This document shows, piece by piece, positions 8,504 to 18,861 of a stretch of DNA of 64,000 nucleotides. A program made the translations under genes and the position numbers. The DNA comes from Agrobacterium tumefaciens (GTDB lineage: Bacteria; Pseudomonadota; Alphaproteobacteria; Rhizobiales; Rhizobiaceae). The notes under the pieces are model-generated. The model did no database searches. It was given only the letters and a program-made list of their open reading frames with translations, and had not been told where the DNA came from. The stretch covers positions 1 to 64,000 of the forward strand of contig NZ_SUPW01000004.1 of the NCBI RefSeq assembly GCF_013337285.1, read 5' to 3'. The number at the start of each line of letters is the position of its first letter. Position 1 is the stretch's first letter.

Positions 8504-10680
8504 CCTCGAGCGCCGCGCTCAACAAGGACGCCAAACAGCCGGCAGCCATAACCCAGAAACCGCTGGATGCGGGCCTGGACTACCACGCGCTGAACGCGAT
8601 GCTGAACCTCTATGACGAGAACGGAAAGATCCAGCTCGACAAGGATCGCCTTGCGGCCAAACAATACTTCCTCCAGCACGTCAACCAGAATACCGTCTTC
8701 TTTCATAACCTACGGGAAAAGATCGATTATCTGGTGACGGAGGGATATTACGAACAGGAGGTGCTGGATCAGTATTCCTTCAATTTCGTCCGCGATCTAT
8801 ACGACGAGGCCTATACCCGGAAATTCCGCTTTCCGACTTTTCTCGGGGCGTTCAAATATTACACCTCCTATACGCTCAAGACCTTCGACGGAAAGCGTTA
8901 TCTAGAGCGCTACGAGGACCGCGTCTGCATGGTGGCGCTGGCTCTGGCGCGCGGCGACGAACAGCTTGCCCGCGATCTGATGGACGAGATCATTTCCGGC
9001 CGCTTCCAGCCGGCGACCCCCACTTTCCTGAACGCCGGCAAAAAAAGCCGTGGCGAACTGGTTTCGTGTTTTCTGCTGCGCGTGGAAGACAATATGGAAA
9101 GCATCGGCCGCTCCATCAATTCGGCCCTGCAGCTTTCCAAGCGCGGTGGCGGCGTGGCGCTGTCCCTGACCAATATTCGCGAGTTCGGAGCGCCGATCAA
9201 GCAGATCGAAAACCAGTCTTCCGGCGTCATTCCCGTCATGAAGCTATTGGAAGACAGCTTTTCCTATGCCAACCAGCTTGGTGCGCGTCAGGGTGCGGGC
9301 GCGGTCTATCTGCATGCCCACCACCCGGATATCATGCGTTTCCTCGATACCAAGCGCGAAAACGCCGACGAAAAAATCCGTATCAAGACCCTGTCGCTCG
9401 GCGTGGTAATCCCTGACATCACCTTCGAACTCGCCCGCAACAACGAGGATATGTACCTGTTCTCGCCCTATGATGTGGAGCGGGTTTACGGCGTGCCGTT
9501 GACCGAGATTTCGGTCAGCGAAAAATATCATGAGATGGTCGCGGATAGTCGCATCCGCAAGAAGAAGATCAAGGCGCGCGAATTCTTCCAGGTGATCGCC
9601 GAAATCCAGTTCGAGAGCGGTTATCCCTACATCATGTTCGAAGATACGGTGAACCGCGCCAATCCGATCGCCGGCCGCATCAGCATGAGCAATCTCTGCT
9701 CGGAAATCCTGCAGGTCAGCGAGGCGAGCGAGTTCAATGCCGATCTTTCCTACAGCCATATGGGCAAGGATATTTCCTGCAATCTTGGCTCGCTCAACAT
9801 AGCCTCGGCGATGGATTCGGCCGATTTCGGCAAGACGATCGAGACCTCCATCCGGGCGCTGACGGCAGTATCGGACATGAGCCACATTTCCTCCGTCCCC
9901 TCGGTGGAAAAGGGCAATGACGCCAGCCACGCCATCGGGCTGGGCCAGATGAACCTGCACGGTTATCTGGCACGCGAACGCATCTTTTATGGTTCCGAAG
10001 AGGGCGTCGATTTCACCAATATCTATTTCTACACCGTGACCTATCACGCCATCCGCGCCAGCAATCGTATTGCTGCGGAAAGGGGCGAAAGCTTCAAGGG
10101 CTTTGAAAATTCAAAATATGCCTCCGGCGACTATTTCGACAAATATACCGACCGGGAATGGCTGCCTGCGACGGAAAAGGTCCGAGAGCTGTTCGAAAAA
10201 GCCGGCATTGCCATTCCGACGCAGGAGGACTGGACGGCGTTGAAGCAGGATGTGATGGCATCCGGTCTTTATAACCAAAACCTTCAGGCCGTACCGCCTA
10301 CTGGCTCGATCTCCTATATCAACCACTCCACCTCTTCCATTCATCCGATCGTCTCGAAGATTGAAATCCGTAAAGAGGGCAAGATTGGCCGCGTTTATTA
10401 CCCGGCTTCCTACCTCTCGAACGACAATCTCGAATATTATCAGGACGCCTACGAGATCGGTCCTGACAAGATCATCGATACCTATGCGGCAGCCACCCAG
10501 CATGTCGATCAGGGCCTGTCGCTGACGCTGTTCTTCCGCGATACGGCGACGACACGCGATATCAACCGGGCGCAGATCTACGCCTGGAAGAAGGGCATCA
10601 AGACCATCTATTACATCCGTTTGCGCCAGATGGCGCTGGAAGGCACGCAGGTTCAGGGCTGCGTCTCCTGCACGCTCTGA
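8491..10680 (+). CDS. nrdE: class Ib ribonucleoside-diphosphate reductase alpha subunit NrdE
   Basis: NrdE is the catalytic subunit that reduces NDPs to dNDPs. I chose the TTG at 8491 ([12 protein letters not shown]), which gives 729 residues, the normal NrdE size. No ATG or GTG lies nearby in frame, and the upstream part of the frame reads through nrdI. The family motifs [45 protein letters not shown] and [15 protein letters not shown] are seen. The C-terminal redox pair CVSC is in the last seven residues and accepts electrons from NrdH. The N-terminal ATP-cone activity domain is absent, as expected for class Ib. Confidence 0.95.
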   Translation: MDTLTSSAALNKDAKQPAAITQKPLDAGLDYHALNAMLNLYDENGKIQLDKDRLAAKQYFLQHVNQNTVFFHNLREKIDYLVTEGYYEQEVLDQYSFNFVRDLYDEAYTRKFRFPTFLGAFKYYTSYTLKTFDGKRYLERYEDRVCMVALALARGDEQLARDLMDEIISGRFQPATPTFLNAGKKSRGELVSCFLLRVEDNMESIGRSINSALQLSKRGGGVALSLTNIREFGAPIKQIENQSSGVIPVMKLLEDSFSYANQLGARQGAGAVYLHAHHPDIMRFLDTKRENADEKIRIKTLSLGVVIPDITFELARNNEDMYLFSPYDVERVYGVPLTEISVSEKYHEMVADSRIRKKKIKAREFFQVIAEIQFESGYPYIMFEDTVNRANPIAGRISMSNLCSEILQVSEASEFNADLSYSHMGKDISCNLGSLNIASAMDSADFGKTIETSIRALTAVSDMSHISSVPSVEKGNDASHAIGLGQMNLHGYLARERIFYGSEEGVDFTNIYFYTVTYHAIRASNRIAAERGESFKGFENSKYASGDYFDKYTDREWLPATEKVRELFEKAGIAIPTQEDWTALKQDVMASGLYNQNLQAVPPTGSISYINHSTSSIHPIVSKIEIRKEGKIGRVYYPASYLSNDNLEYYQDAYEIGPDKIIDTYAAATQHVDQGLSLTLFFRDTATTRDINRAQIYAWKKGIKTIYYIRLRQMALEGTQVQGCVSCTL

Positions 10681-10693
10681 ATTGAGGGACTAA

Positions 10694-11671
<978 letters not shown>

Positions 11672-11687
11672 AACCAGAGGCCGGGAA

Positions 11688-11713
11688 GAACCCGCAGAAG
11701 CTACTGCGGGTTC
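11688..11713. terminator. terminator hairpin between nrdF and the convergent hydrolase
   Basis: GAACCCGCAG (11688-11697) and CTGCGGGTTC (11704-11713) make a perfect 10-bp stem with a 6-base loop. It lies between two convergent genes and overlaps the end of the minus-strand coding region. T-runs are poor on both sides, so termination strength is uncertain. Confidence 0.55.
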
Positions 11714-12804
11714 ACCACCTGGCTTGCAAGGCGGAAGGGGCTGGACACGGTTGCGCCGATCGCATCGAAAACGAAGGCACCCGCACTGTTGATATCGCCC
11801 CCGCGCCTGCTGGATTCCAGCTGCGGCACCATTGACGCCAGCGCGGCATAGCGGTCGTGATTGAGCGGGTCCGACGCCTCCAGATTGGAAATGTCGATGA
11901 ACTGTACGCCCTCCTTCAGGGCGGCTTCCTGTACCTGTGGGTCGGTCACATCCAGCGCGCCGATGCGGGTAACATCCGCGCCCAAAATGGAGGATGCCTT
12001 CAGGGCGCGGTCGTCCTTGGAGACGAGAACGGTGAGCGGCGGGTTGAGCCGGCCGACCACCTCGATCTGTTTGCGAAACACATCGGCGTCGATGTCAGGT
12101 GCTGCCAGCACCACCTGCAGCTTGGCGAGCACGTCGTTCCTGCCCTGCAAGCGCAACTGTCGCAGCGCCTCCATGACCAGCCAGCCACCCATGCTGTGGC
12201 CAAACACAACAACGCTTTTTCGCGGGGTCTGCCGGGTAAGGTCGATCAGCACACCCGCCAGCGCATCACGCGAGAAGGTCGCCGATTCCTTGTCGGCCAC
12301 GTAACCGGTGACGTTGGCCTGCGATGGCCAGGAGAACACCAGCGGCACGCCATCCATCTTGGCATCGGCAGCCATTTGCGCGGCGCGGAACAGGGCTTCC
12401 TGATAGCTGTAATTATAACCATGCACAAAAAGCGCGATCTGCTTGCCGGACCGGGCGACGTCGCCAAGATCGGCATTGAAGCTCGGCTTCGTCAGCATAT
12501 CGGCGCGGGTAACGACAAAATCCTTGTTCGGATCCGGCTTGCCGCTGGCCCACTCGATTTTTCCACTTTTATGAGTAGGAGGAATAGAAATGTCGAAGCT
12601 TGCATAATTCGGCTCCATTGCCCGCTCCGTGCCAAACCCCTTTTTCGCGTCGGTGTTTTTCTCCCGCGTGCTCACCACATAGGCCGTCACGATTTTCGTG
12701 CCGTGAGCCTTGGTGTTTACGGCCTGCAGCACGTCCGCCCCCGGCCTGCCCGCACAGGATGAAAGAAGACCGAGAGTGAGAAGCAGCGAAAAGATCAGGC
12801 GCAT
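11701..12804 (-). CDS. alpha/beta hydrolase lipoprotein (DUF900 family)
   Basis: This is a predicted lipid-anchored serine hydrolase of unknown substrate. The 367-residue protein starts with a lipoprotein signal peptide, MRLIFSLLLTLGLLSSCAG, with the lipobox cysteine at residue 17. The nucleophile elbow GHSMGGWLVMEAL and the upstream FVHGYNYSYQEALFRAAQ segment are hallmarks of the DUF900/esterase group. Other alpha/beta features are PLVFSWPSQA and LAAPDIDADVF. It is a single gene, convergent with nrdF and divergent from recF. Its physiological role is unknown. Confidence 0.8.
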   Translation of the reverse strand: MRLIFSLLLTLGLLSSCAGRPGADVLQAVNTKAHGTKIVTAYVVSTREKNTDAKKGFGTERAMEPNYASFDISIPPTHKSGKIEWASGKPDPNKDFVVTRADMLTKPSFNADLGDVARSGKQIALFVHGYNYSYQEALFRAAQMAADAKMDGVPLVFSWPSQANVTGYVADKESATFSRDALAGVLIDLTRQTPRKSVVVFGHSMGGWLVMEALRQLRLQGRNDVLAKLQVVLAAPDIDADVFRKQIEVVGRLNPPLTVLVSKDDRALKASSILGADVTRIGALDVTDPQVQEAALKEGVQFIDISNLEASDPLNHDRYAALASMVPQLESSRRGGDINSAGAFVFDAIGATVSSPFRLASQVVNPQ

Positions 12805-12956
12805 GAATGGGCTACCGATGATAAGGAACGGCTCATAAATAACCGGCCGTCCGAAAAGTTGCTACTGGAGAATGAATTGCCTTGCTGTGACGGTCTTCGA
12901 CGCGGATGGACATTCCACTGCTTGCCATCCGGCCATGTTCGTTTTAGGCCGTACAG

Positions 12957-14081
12957 ATGACGAACAAGGTGTCGCTTTTACGGCTGAAACTCACGGACTT
13001 CCGCAACTATACGGCGGCGTCGCTCACACTTGATGATCGCCATGTTGTGCTGACCGGCGATAATGGCTCAGGCAAGACCAATCTGCTGGAGGCCGTCTCG
13101 TTTCTTTCACCCGGCAGGGGCCTTCGCCGGGCCACCTTGTCCGATGTTACCCGCGTCGGCGCGGACGCCGGGTTCTCGATCTTCGCCGATGTCGAAGGCA
13201 TGGATGGCGAAGTGGCCATCGGCACCGGGATTGAAGGTGATGGCGACGTGGTGTCGCGTCGCTTGCGGCTGAACGGCACATCGGTAAAATCCGTCGACGA
13301 ACTGACCGATCATCTGCGCGTGCTGTGGCTGACGCCCGCCATGGACGGCCTCTTCACCGGCTCGTCATCGGACCGCCGGCGTTTTCTCGACCGGCTGGTG
13401 CTGTCGCTCGATCCCGCCCATGGCAGGCGGGCAAGCGATTTCGAAAAGGCCATGCGCGGCCGCAATCGCCTGCTGTCGGAAGGCCGTTTTGATCCGGTCT
13501 GGCTGGACGGCATCGAAAAACAGATGGCCGAACTCGGCATTTCCATGGCGGTTGCCCGTTATGAAATGCTTGGCCTGTTGAAGACCCTGATTGAGGGCCG
13601 GGCCGGCAACGCAGCTTTCCCCTCTGCGGCGCTTTCGCTCTCCGGCTTCATGGATGACGGGCTTCATCGGCCGGCCGTCGATCTGGAAGACGAATATGGT
13701 CTAATGCTGCGGGAGGGCCGGTATCGGGACGCGGCGGCAGGCCGCACGTTGGACGGCCCGCATCGCGTCGATCTCTTCGTGCGCCATGCGGAAAAGAATA
13801 TGGAAGCCGAACGCTGTTCAACGGGGGAGCAGAAGGCGCTTCTTGTCGGGCTGGTGCTTGCCCATGCGCAGCTGACCGCGAATATGACCGGACATGCGCC
13901 CATTCTGCTCCTGGACGAAATCGCCGCCCATCTGGACGAGGGCAGGCGGGCCGCTTTGTTCGATCTCATCCACGCGCTCGGCGGCCAGAGTTTCATGACC
14001 GGAACGGATGCGGCCATGTTCTCCGCCCTTGGTGAGCGGGCGCAGTTCTTCAATGTTTCCCACGGGAGCGTCACAGTATGA
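12957..14081 (+). CDS. recF: DNA replication and repair protein RecF
   Basis: RecF is an SMC-like ATPase that works with RecO and RecR to load RecA at single-strand gaps. The 374-residue protein begins LLRLKLTDFRNY, the RecF N-terminal signature. Walker A is GDNGSGKTNLLEAVSFLSPGRG (about residues 38-59). The ABC-type signature region is STGEQKALLVGLVLAHA and Walker B is APILLLDEIAAHLDEGRR. It stands apart from dnaA/dnaN/gyrB, which is normal in this group. Its partner recR is 21 kb away in this window. Confidence 0.95.
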   Translation: MTNKVSLLRLKLTDFRNYTAASLTLDDRHVVLTGDNGSGKTNLLEAVSFLSPGRGLRRATLSDVTRVGADAGFSIFADVEGMDGEVAIGTGIEGDGDVVSRRLRLNGTSVKSVDELTDHLRVLWLTPAMDGLFTGSSSDRRRFLDRLVLSLDPAHGRRASDFEKAMRGRNRLLSEGRFDPVWLDGIEKQMAELGISMAVARYEMLGLLKTLIEGRAGNAAFPSAALSLSGFMDDGLHRPAVDLEDEYGLMLREGRYRDAAAGRTLDGPHRVDLFVRHAEKNMEAERCSTGEQKALLVGLVLAHAQLTANMTGHAPILLLDEIAAHLDEGRRAALFDLIHALGGQSFMTGTDAAMFSALGERAQFFNVSHGSVTV

Positions 14082-14091
14082 CGGCTAAGAG

Positions 14092-14871
14092 ATGGAGGAC
14101 GACATGGACCCGCTGAGCCCGGAAGAAATCGAACGCTACAAACGCCACATCCTGTTGCCCGAAATCGGCGGTGCCGGTCAGCAGCGGCTGAAGGCAGCGC
14201 GCGTGCTGGTCATTGGAGCAGGTGGGCTCGGAGCGCCCGTCCTTCATTATCTTGCCGCCGCGGGTGTCGGCACGCTCGGCATGATCGACGACGATGTGGT
14301 CTCCCTGTCCAACCTCCAGCGGCAGGTGATCCACGATACCGGCACGATCGGTGAGCTGAAAACGCAAAGCGCCCGCAAGGCCATTGCCCGGCTCAACCCG
14401 CAGGTCCGCACGCTGGCTTATGAGGAACGTTTTTCGCAGGTCTGGGCGCATGACCACCTGCCATCCTTCGATCTCCTGATCGACGGCTCGGACAATTTTG
14501 AAACGCGTTATGCCGCCGCCGATGCGGCGGAAGCTGCGAAAAGGCCGCTGGTGACGGGCGCGGTCGGTCGTTTCGATGGGTCGGTCACGGTGCTGAAGCC
14601 CTATGAGACCAATGCGGAAGGCACTCTGTTGCCGGGTTACCGCGATCTGTTTCCGGAACCGCCGCCGCAGGGTCTCATTCCCAATTGCGCGGAAACCGGC
14701 ATCGTCGGCGCGCTGACCGGGGTTATCGGCACCCTCATGGCCATGGAGGCGATCAAGGTGATCACCGGTGCCGGTGAGCCGCTGATCGGTCGCCTGCTGC
14801 TCTATGACGCACTGTCGGCCCGTTTTGAAACCGTGCGTTACAAGCGCCGGCCAGCCGGAAAGAAGTTATGA
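14092..14871 (+). CDS. moeB: MoeB/ThiF-family adenylyltransferase (E1-like)
   Basis: This E1-like enzyme is predicted to adenylate the C-terminal Gly-Gly of a sulfur-carrier protein such as MoaD or ThiS. The 259-residue sequence has the N-terminal ERYKRHILLPEIGGAGQQ, the nucleotide loop GAGGLGAPVLHYLAAAGVG, the Asp-rich DDDVVSLSNLQRQVIH and the DGSDNFETRY loop. NCAETGIVGAL contains the cysteine of the SCAEAGV motif. The MoeB zinc cysteines are missing: the usual CYRC reads GYRD, and the C-terminal CxxC is replaced by a basic tail (RRPAGKKL). An alternative ATG lies at 14104. It overlaps the GNAT gene downstream by ATGA. Confidence 0.8.
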   Translation: MEDDMDPLSPEEIERYKRHILLPEIGGAGQQRLKAARVLVIGAGGLGAPVLHYLAAAGVGTLGMIDDDVVSLSNLQRQVIHDTGTIGELKTQSARKAIARLNPQVRTLAYEERFSQVWAHDHLPSFDLLIDGSDNFETRYAAADAAEAAKRPLVTGAVGRFDGSVTVLKPYETNAEGTLLPGYRDLFPEPPPQGLIPNCAETGIVGALTGVIGTLMAMEAIKVITGAGEPLIGRLLLYDALSARFETVRYKRRPAGKKL

Positions 14872-15344
14872 TCGAGATCGCAAAAGTTGGGGAAGAATTC
14901 GATCGCTGGCGGGAATTGCTGGCGCTCATCATGGCGTCCTTTGCCTATATGGATGGCGTCATCGACCCGCCATCCTCGGCCCATCGCCTGACACTGGAAA
15001 ATCTTGCCGAAAAAGCGAGGGCGGAGATTGCTTTCGTGGCGCTTGATGGTGATGAACTGTTGGGCTGCCTGTTTTGCCGGCCGGAGCCGCCGGCCTGTCT
15101 TTATGTCGGCAAGCTGTGTGTTTCCCCGAAAGCGCAGGGAAAGGGCATCGGCAGGATGCTGCTTGAAAGAGCTGAAGCATTGGCCAGCGAATTGGCACTG
15201 CCGACGCTACGCTTGGAAACACGCATCGAACTTGGTGCCAATCATGCCAAATTCGCCGCCTGGGGTTTCGTCAGGACCGCTGAAAATGCCCATGCCGGTT
15301 ATGATCGAATAACTTCGATTGAAATGACGAAATTTCTTGGCTGA
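14868..15344 (+). CDS. GNAT-family N-acetyltransferase
   Basis: This is a Gcn5-related acetyltransferase of 158 residues with unknown substrate. The acetyl-CoA pyrophosphate loop is seen in CVSPKAQGKGIGRMLLERAEALA (Q/RxxGxG/A motif). It is followed by LRLETRIELGANHAKFAAWGFV, which is typical of the family's fourth and fifth strands. The ATG overlaps the stop of the preceding MoeB-like gene, so the two are co-translated. Whether they share a function is not known. Confidence 0.82.
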   Translation: MIEIAKVGEEFDRWRELLALIMASFAYMDGVIDPPSSAHRLTLENLAEKARAEIAFVALDGDELLGCLFCRPEPPACLYVGKLCVSPKAQGKGIGRMLLERAEALASELALPTLRLETRIELGANHAKFAAWGFVRTAENAHAGYDRITSIEMTKFLG

Positions 15345-15418
15345 GGCTGCCTAATTCTGCCCTGCGCTAATCCGGTCCGGGACGGCCGAAAAAGCCCGTG
15401 GATAGAGGCATGACGCCC

Positions 15419-16108
15419 CTATCGTAAAAGGCCGGACTGAAGCATCTGCGAGAGAAAGACAGAAGAGACGCGGTCAGCGCCGGTCTGTGGCTGGACTTCG
15501 GTTGACCCCACCCGCCAGATGCCTTTATCCGGCCCACTGAAGAGCTGCATTTCCGTCGTGACCTTGTAGGTGAGTGGAGCCGCCTTCGTGGCCTCGACCA
15601 TCTGCTTCATAAGTTTCGCGGAAGGCATGCGGGTTTTATCGCCAATATCGTCCGCATTTGCGTTGGCCTTCAGCCGCTGGAACGCAGGCCCGACATCCGG
15701 CAGGGAGCAGTTCATCTTTATCCGCGCTACAAAGAGGCCCGAGGGCGATTGGGAACCGATACGCGCAGGCTCGGCCTCACAGCGCACCCGCTCCGTGCTC
15801 GCCACCCAGAGCCGTGCAAACTGGTCGGACTGCTCGTTTGTGGTTCCCTTGGGAGCGTGCATGCCCTTGTATTTGCGCTGCCACGCGACCGGATTGGTAA
15901 CCAGATCCATGTTGATGTAGCGCGGGCCATTGCCCGAAGCTCCCCATTCCTTGTTCAGGCGAACCATGCTGGCGCGATCAAAATTCAGCCAGGCGCGATA
16001 ATAGAGTTCCGCGGTTTCTTCGGGTGAGGGCGAAGCCGCCTGGGCCGGGCCGCTGACCAGAACGAGCATGACGGATATGAGCAGCAAAAACTTCGCCTGA
16101 ATTCTCAT
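15419..16108 (-). CDS. secreted protein of unknown function
   Basis: I do not recognise this 229-residue protein. It starts with a clear Sec signal peptide (MRIQAKFLLLISVMLVLVSG, cleavage near AQA-ASP). The mature part opens with PSPEETAELYYRAWLNFDRASMVRLN, which resembles the start of small NTF2-like or DUF-type periplasmic domains. An ATG five codons upstream is in frame, but the one at 16108 has the AGGGAGAATTCC Shine-Dalgarno. It is likely periplasmic and lies just downstream of the dehydrogenase gene on the same strand, separated by about 50 bases. Confidence 0.7.
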   Translation of the reverse strand: MRIQAKFLLLISVMLVLVSGPAQAASPSPEETAELYYRAWLNFDRASMVRLNKEWGASGNGPRYINMDLVTNPVAWQRKYKGMHAPKGTTNEQSDQFARLWVASTERVRCEAEPARIGSQSPSGLFVARIKMNCSLPDVGPAFQRLKANANADDIGDKTRMPSAKLMKQMVEATKAAPLTYKVTTEMQLFSGPDKGIWRVGSTEVQPQTGADRVSSVFLSQMLQSGLLR

Positions 16109-16157
16109 GGAATTCTCCCTCACACGTGAAAATCGGACAACGCTTGCCTTGGCCAGC

Positions 16158-17162
16158 TCAGCTCCGCCCCGGCAGCACCCGGTTCGGCGGGCGGTGCCCG
16201 TCGAAGAGCGTGCGGATGTTGATGATGACCTTGTCGCCCATCTCGATGCGGCCTTCGATGGTCGCGGAGCCCATATGCGGCAGCAATACGACCCTGCCTT
16301 CCTTGGCGAGCTTGATGAGCTTGGGGTTCACCGCAGGCTCGTTCTCATAGACATCGAGGCCGGCGCCGGCGATCTTTCCCTCGCGCAGGCATTGGATCAT
16401 CGCCGCTTCGTCGATGATATCGCCACGCGCGGTATTAACGATGTAGCTGGTCGGCTGCATCAACGCCAGGCGCCGCGCCGAGATCAGGTGATAGGTCGCA
16501 GGTGTCGAGGGGCAATTGACGGAAACGATATCCACCCGCGCCAGCATCTGGTCGAGGCTGTCCCAATAGGTTGCCTCAAGCTCCGCCTCCGTCGCCGGGC
16601 TGACGCGTTTGCGGTTGTGATAATGAATGGAAAGCCCAAAGGCCTTGGCGCGCCGCGCAACCGCGGTTCCGATCCGGCCCATGCCGACAATGCCGATACG
16701 TTTTCCGGAAATGCGCCGCCCGAGCATCCAGGTCGGCGACCAGCCCAGCCATTCGTCCGAGCCATTGGCAAGCACGCGCGTGCCTTCGATCATGCGGCGC
16801 GGCACGGCCAGCACCAGCGCCATGGTGATGTCGGCGCTATCCTCGGTCAGCACATTCGGCGTATTGGTGACAGTGATACCTTTTCTGGCGGCGGCATCGA
16901 CATCCACATGGTCTATGCCGTTGGAAAAGCTGGCGATCAGCTTCAGTTGCGGCCCGGCCTTCTCGATCATGGCGGCAGTGATGCGGTCGGTCACGGTCGG
17001 CACCAGCACATCGACCCGCTGCATGGCGGCGACAAGCTCTTCCTCGTTGCGCTGCGTATCGTCGATATTCAGTTCGGCATCGAAGAGTTCGCGCATTCTG
17101 GTTTCGACGACGTCAGGCAATTTGCGGGTGATATAAACTGTCGGTCTCTTCTTGTGGGTCAT
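16158..17162 (-). CDS. D-2-hydroxyacid dehydrogenase (glyoxylate/hydroxypyruvate reductase type)
   Basis: This is an NAD(P)-dependent D-isomer-specific 2-hydroxyacid dehydrogenase, probably reducing glyoxylate or hydroxypyruvate. The 334-residue protein has the dinucleotide motif GIVGMGRIGTAVARR (about residues 155-169). The three catalytic residues fit: Arg in VNTARGDIIDE, Glu in DVYENEPAVNP and His in LLPHMGSATIEGR. FSNGIDHVDVDAAARKGI is the typical substrate-side loop. It may form a short operon with the secreted protein that follows it on the minus strand. Confidence 0.85.
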   Translation of the reverse strand: MTHKKRPTVYITRKLPDVVETRMRELFDAELNIDDTQRNEEELVAAMQRVDVLVPTVTDRITAAMIEKAGPQLKLIASFSNGIDHVDVDAAARKGITVTNTPNVLTEDSADITMALVLAVPRRMIEGTRVLANGSDEWLGWSPTWMLGRRISGKRIGIVGMGRIGTAVARRAKAFGLSIHYHNRKRVSPATEAELEATYWDSLDQMLARVDIVSVNCPSTPATYHLISARRLALMQPTSYIVNTARGDIIDEAAMIQCLREGKIAGAGLDVYENEPAVNPKLIKLAKEGRVVLLPHMGSATIEGRIEMGDKVIINIRTLFDGHRPPNRVLPGRS

Positions 17163-17336
17163 CGTTTGCCGCTGCCTTGTTCAGAAGTCATTAACCAGAA
17201 AGAGCGATAATTTCTCTCAATCAGGGCGTTTCTACCAGACCCGCCGGCGAAGACAAACAAAACTCGCCGAGGCTCGAGGCATGTGGAAACGAGCCTCCTC
17301 GAATATCATCCGGTTTGCAGAAGGCGGGAAACGGAA

Positions 17337-17876
17337 ATGGGCATGCGCAGTGTGGTTTTTATCGTTTGCATTGCATTGTCTTTGGGCCTCTTTGGTACGG
17401 CAACCGAAGCCATGGCGCAGGGTGCCGCCAAGGGCGCAAGCGGCTTGCCCTTGCCGCGTTTTGTCAGCCTGAAATCCAGGCGCGTCAATATGCGCATCGG
17501 CCCCAGCACGGATTATGCCGTGTCGTGGATGTATATGAAATCGGGAATGCCGGTCGAAATCATCCAGGAATATGAAAACTGGCGGCGCATCCGTGACGCC
17601 GATGGCACGGAAGGCTGGGTCAACCAGGCGCTGCTGTCGGGCGAGCGCACGGCCGTTGCCGCGCCGTGGATGCGCGGCAAGGGCAAGGACGTTTACGTCA
17701 ACATGCGCCGCGATGCGCAGTCGGGCGCTTCGGTCATTGCCCGGCTGGAGCCGGGCGTCGTCTTCAGGATCGGCGAATGCAATGGCGACTGGTGCCGTGC
17801 CGAGGCCGGTCAGGCCTCGGGCTGGGTATCACAGGGCGAAATCTGGGGTGCTTATCCCGGAGAGGCCTTTAAATAA
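17337..17876 (+). CDS. SH3 domain-containing secreted protein
   Basis: This is a predicted periplasmic protein of 179 residues with two bacterial SH3 repeats, possibly binding peptidoglycan. The signal peptide is MRSVVFIVCIALSLGLFGTATEAMA. The first SH3 repeat is around residues 40-95 (RRVNMRIGPSTDYAVSWMY, NWRRIRDADGTEGWVNQALLSG). The second is around 115-165 (DVYVNMRRDAQSGASVIARL, GDWCRAEAGQASGWVSQGEIWG). The start is taken at 17337 for its Shine-Dalgarno and direct lead into the signal peptide. The stop overlaps the convergent kinase gene by eight bases. Confidence 0.82.
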   Translation: MGMRSVVFIVCIALSLGLFGTATEAMAQGAAKGASGLPLPRFVSLKSRRVNMRIGPSTDYAVSWMYMKSGMPVEIIQEYENWRRIRDADGTEGWVNQALLSGERTAVAAPWMRGKGKDVYVNMRRDAQSGASVIARLEPGVVFRIGECNGDWCRAEAGQASGWVSQGEIWGAYPGEAFK

Positions 17877-18861
17877 GGCCGTGCTTTGCGCCAAGCGCCT
17901 TGAGCGATGACATCGGGCGCGGCCCGACCTGCTGAATGACGGCGGCGGCCGCAAGGCAGCCGAGCTTGCCGCAATCTTCGAGCGAGCGGTCCTGCGTATA
18001 ACCGAACAGGAAGCCGGCGGCGAAAAGATCACCTGCACCTGTCGTATCGACCACATCATGCACGGGATAGGCCTCTACCTTCACACGCTCAGTGCCGCGC
18101 AGGATAACAGCACCTTCTTCGCTCATCGTCACCGCCGCGATCTTGCAATCGGCGGCGATTTTCGTCAGCGCCAGCTCGAAATCGTCGGTTTCGTAAAGCG
18201 AAAGCGCTTCCTGCTTGTTGGCGAAAACGATGTCCACCGTGCCGGAGCGCATCAGGTCGAGAAATTCCTCGCGGTAACGGCCGACGCAGAAACTGTCGGA
18301 CAGCGTCATGGAAACTTCGCGGCCATTTTCATGCGCAATGCGGGCGCATTCGCGAATGGCGTCCTTGGCGCGCGGCGGATCCCACAGGTAACCTTCGAAA
18401 TAGGTGACCTTGGTCTGCGCCACGACGTCGTCTTCGACGTCTTCAGGGCCAAGATCGACGCAAGCGCCAAGATAGGTGTTCATCGAACGCTCGCCGTCTT
18501 CGGTGACGAAGATCATCGAACGGGCGGTCGGCGGAAACGTGCCTTCCGGCTTCGTTTCGAAATAGACGCCCTGCGCGCGGATATCGTGCTGGAAGATTTC
18601 TCCGAGCTGGTCTTCGGCGACCTTGCCGAAATAGGCGGCCTTGCCGCCGAAATTCGCAACGCCCGCGGCCGTGTTGCCGGCACTTCCGCCAGAGGCTTCG
18701 AGAGCCGGCCCCATCAGCGAATAAAGCAGCTCGGCCCGTTCCGCATCGATGAGGTTCATCGCGCCTTTGGTAATGGCATTGTCGTTGAGAAAGCGATCAT
18801 CGCAGCGAGAGATGATGTCGACGATGGCATTGCCGACAGTCAGTACGTCGAATTTCGTCAT
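17869..18861 (-). CDS. PfkB-family sugar/adenosine kinase
   Basis: This ribokinase-like (PfkB) kinase of 330 residues most resembles the alphaproteobacterial adenosine kinase group. The N-terminal signature is VLTVGNAIVDIISRCDDRFL. The substrate loop is ASGGSAGNTAAGVANFGGKAAYFGKVAEDQLG, and the anion-hole/catalytic motif is DTTGAGDLFAAGFLFGYTQ. Substrate specificity cannot be told from sequence alone. Its end overlaps the convergent SH3 gene by eight bases. Confidence 0.85.
   Translation of the reverse strand: MTKFDVLTVGNAIVDIISRCDDRFLNDNAITKGAMNLIDAERAELLYSLMGPALEASGGSAGNTAAGVANFGGKAAYFGKVAEDQLGEIFQHDIRAQGVYFETKPEGTFPPTARSMIFVTEDGERSMNTYLGACVDLGPEDVEDDVVAQTKVTYFEGYLWDPPRAKDAIRECARIAHENGREVSMTLSDSFCVGRYREEFLDLMRSGTVDIVFANKQEALSLYETDDFELALTKIAADCKIAAVTMSEEGAVILRGTERVKVEAYPVHDVVDTTGAGDLFAAGFLFGYTQDRSLEDCGKLGCLAAAAVIQQVGPRPMSSLKALGAKHGLI

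Noticed and set aside
16107..17210. 367-codon plus-strand frame opposite the hydroxyacid dehydrogenase
   Set aside because: The minus strand encodes a full dehydrogenase with all catalytic residues; the plus frame has no recognisable protein features.
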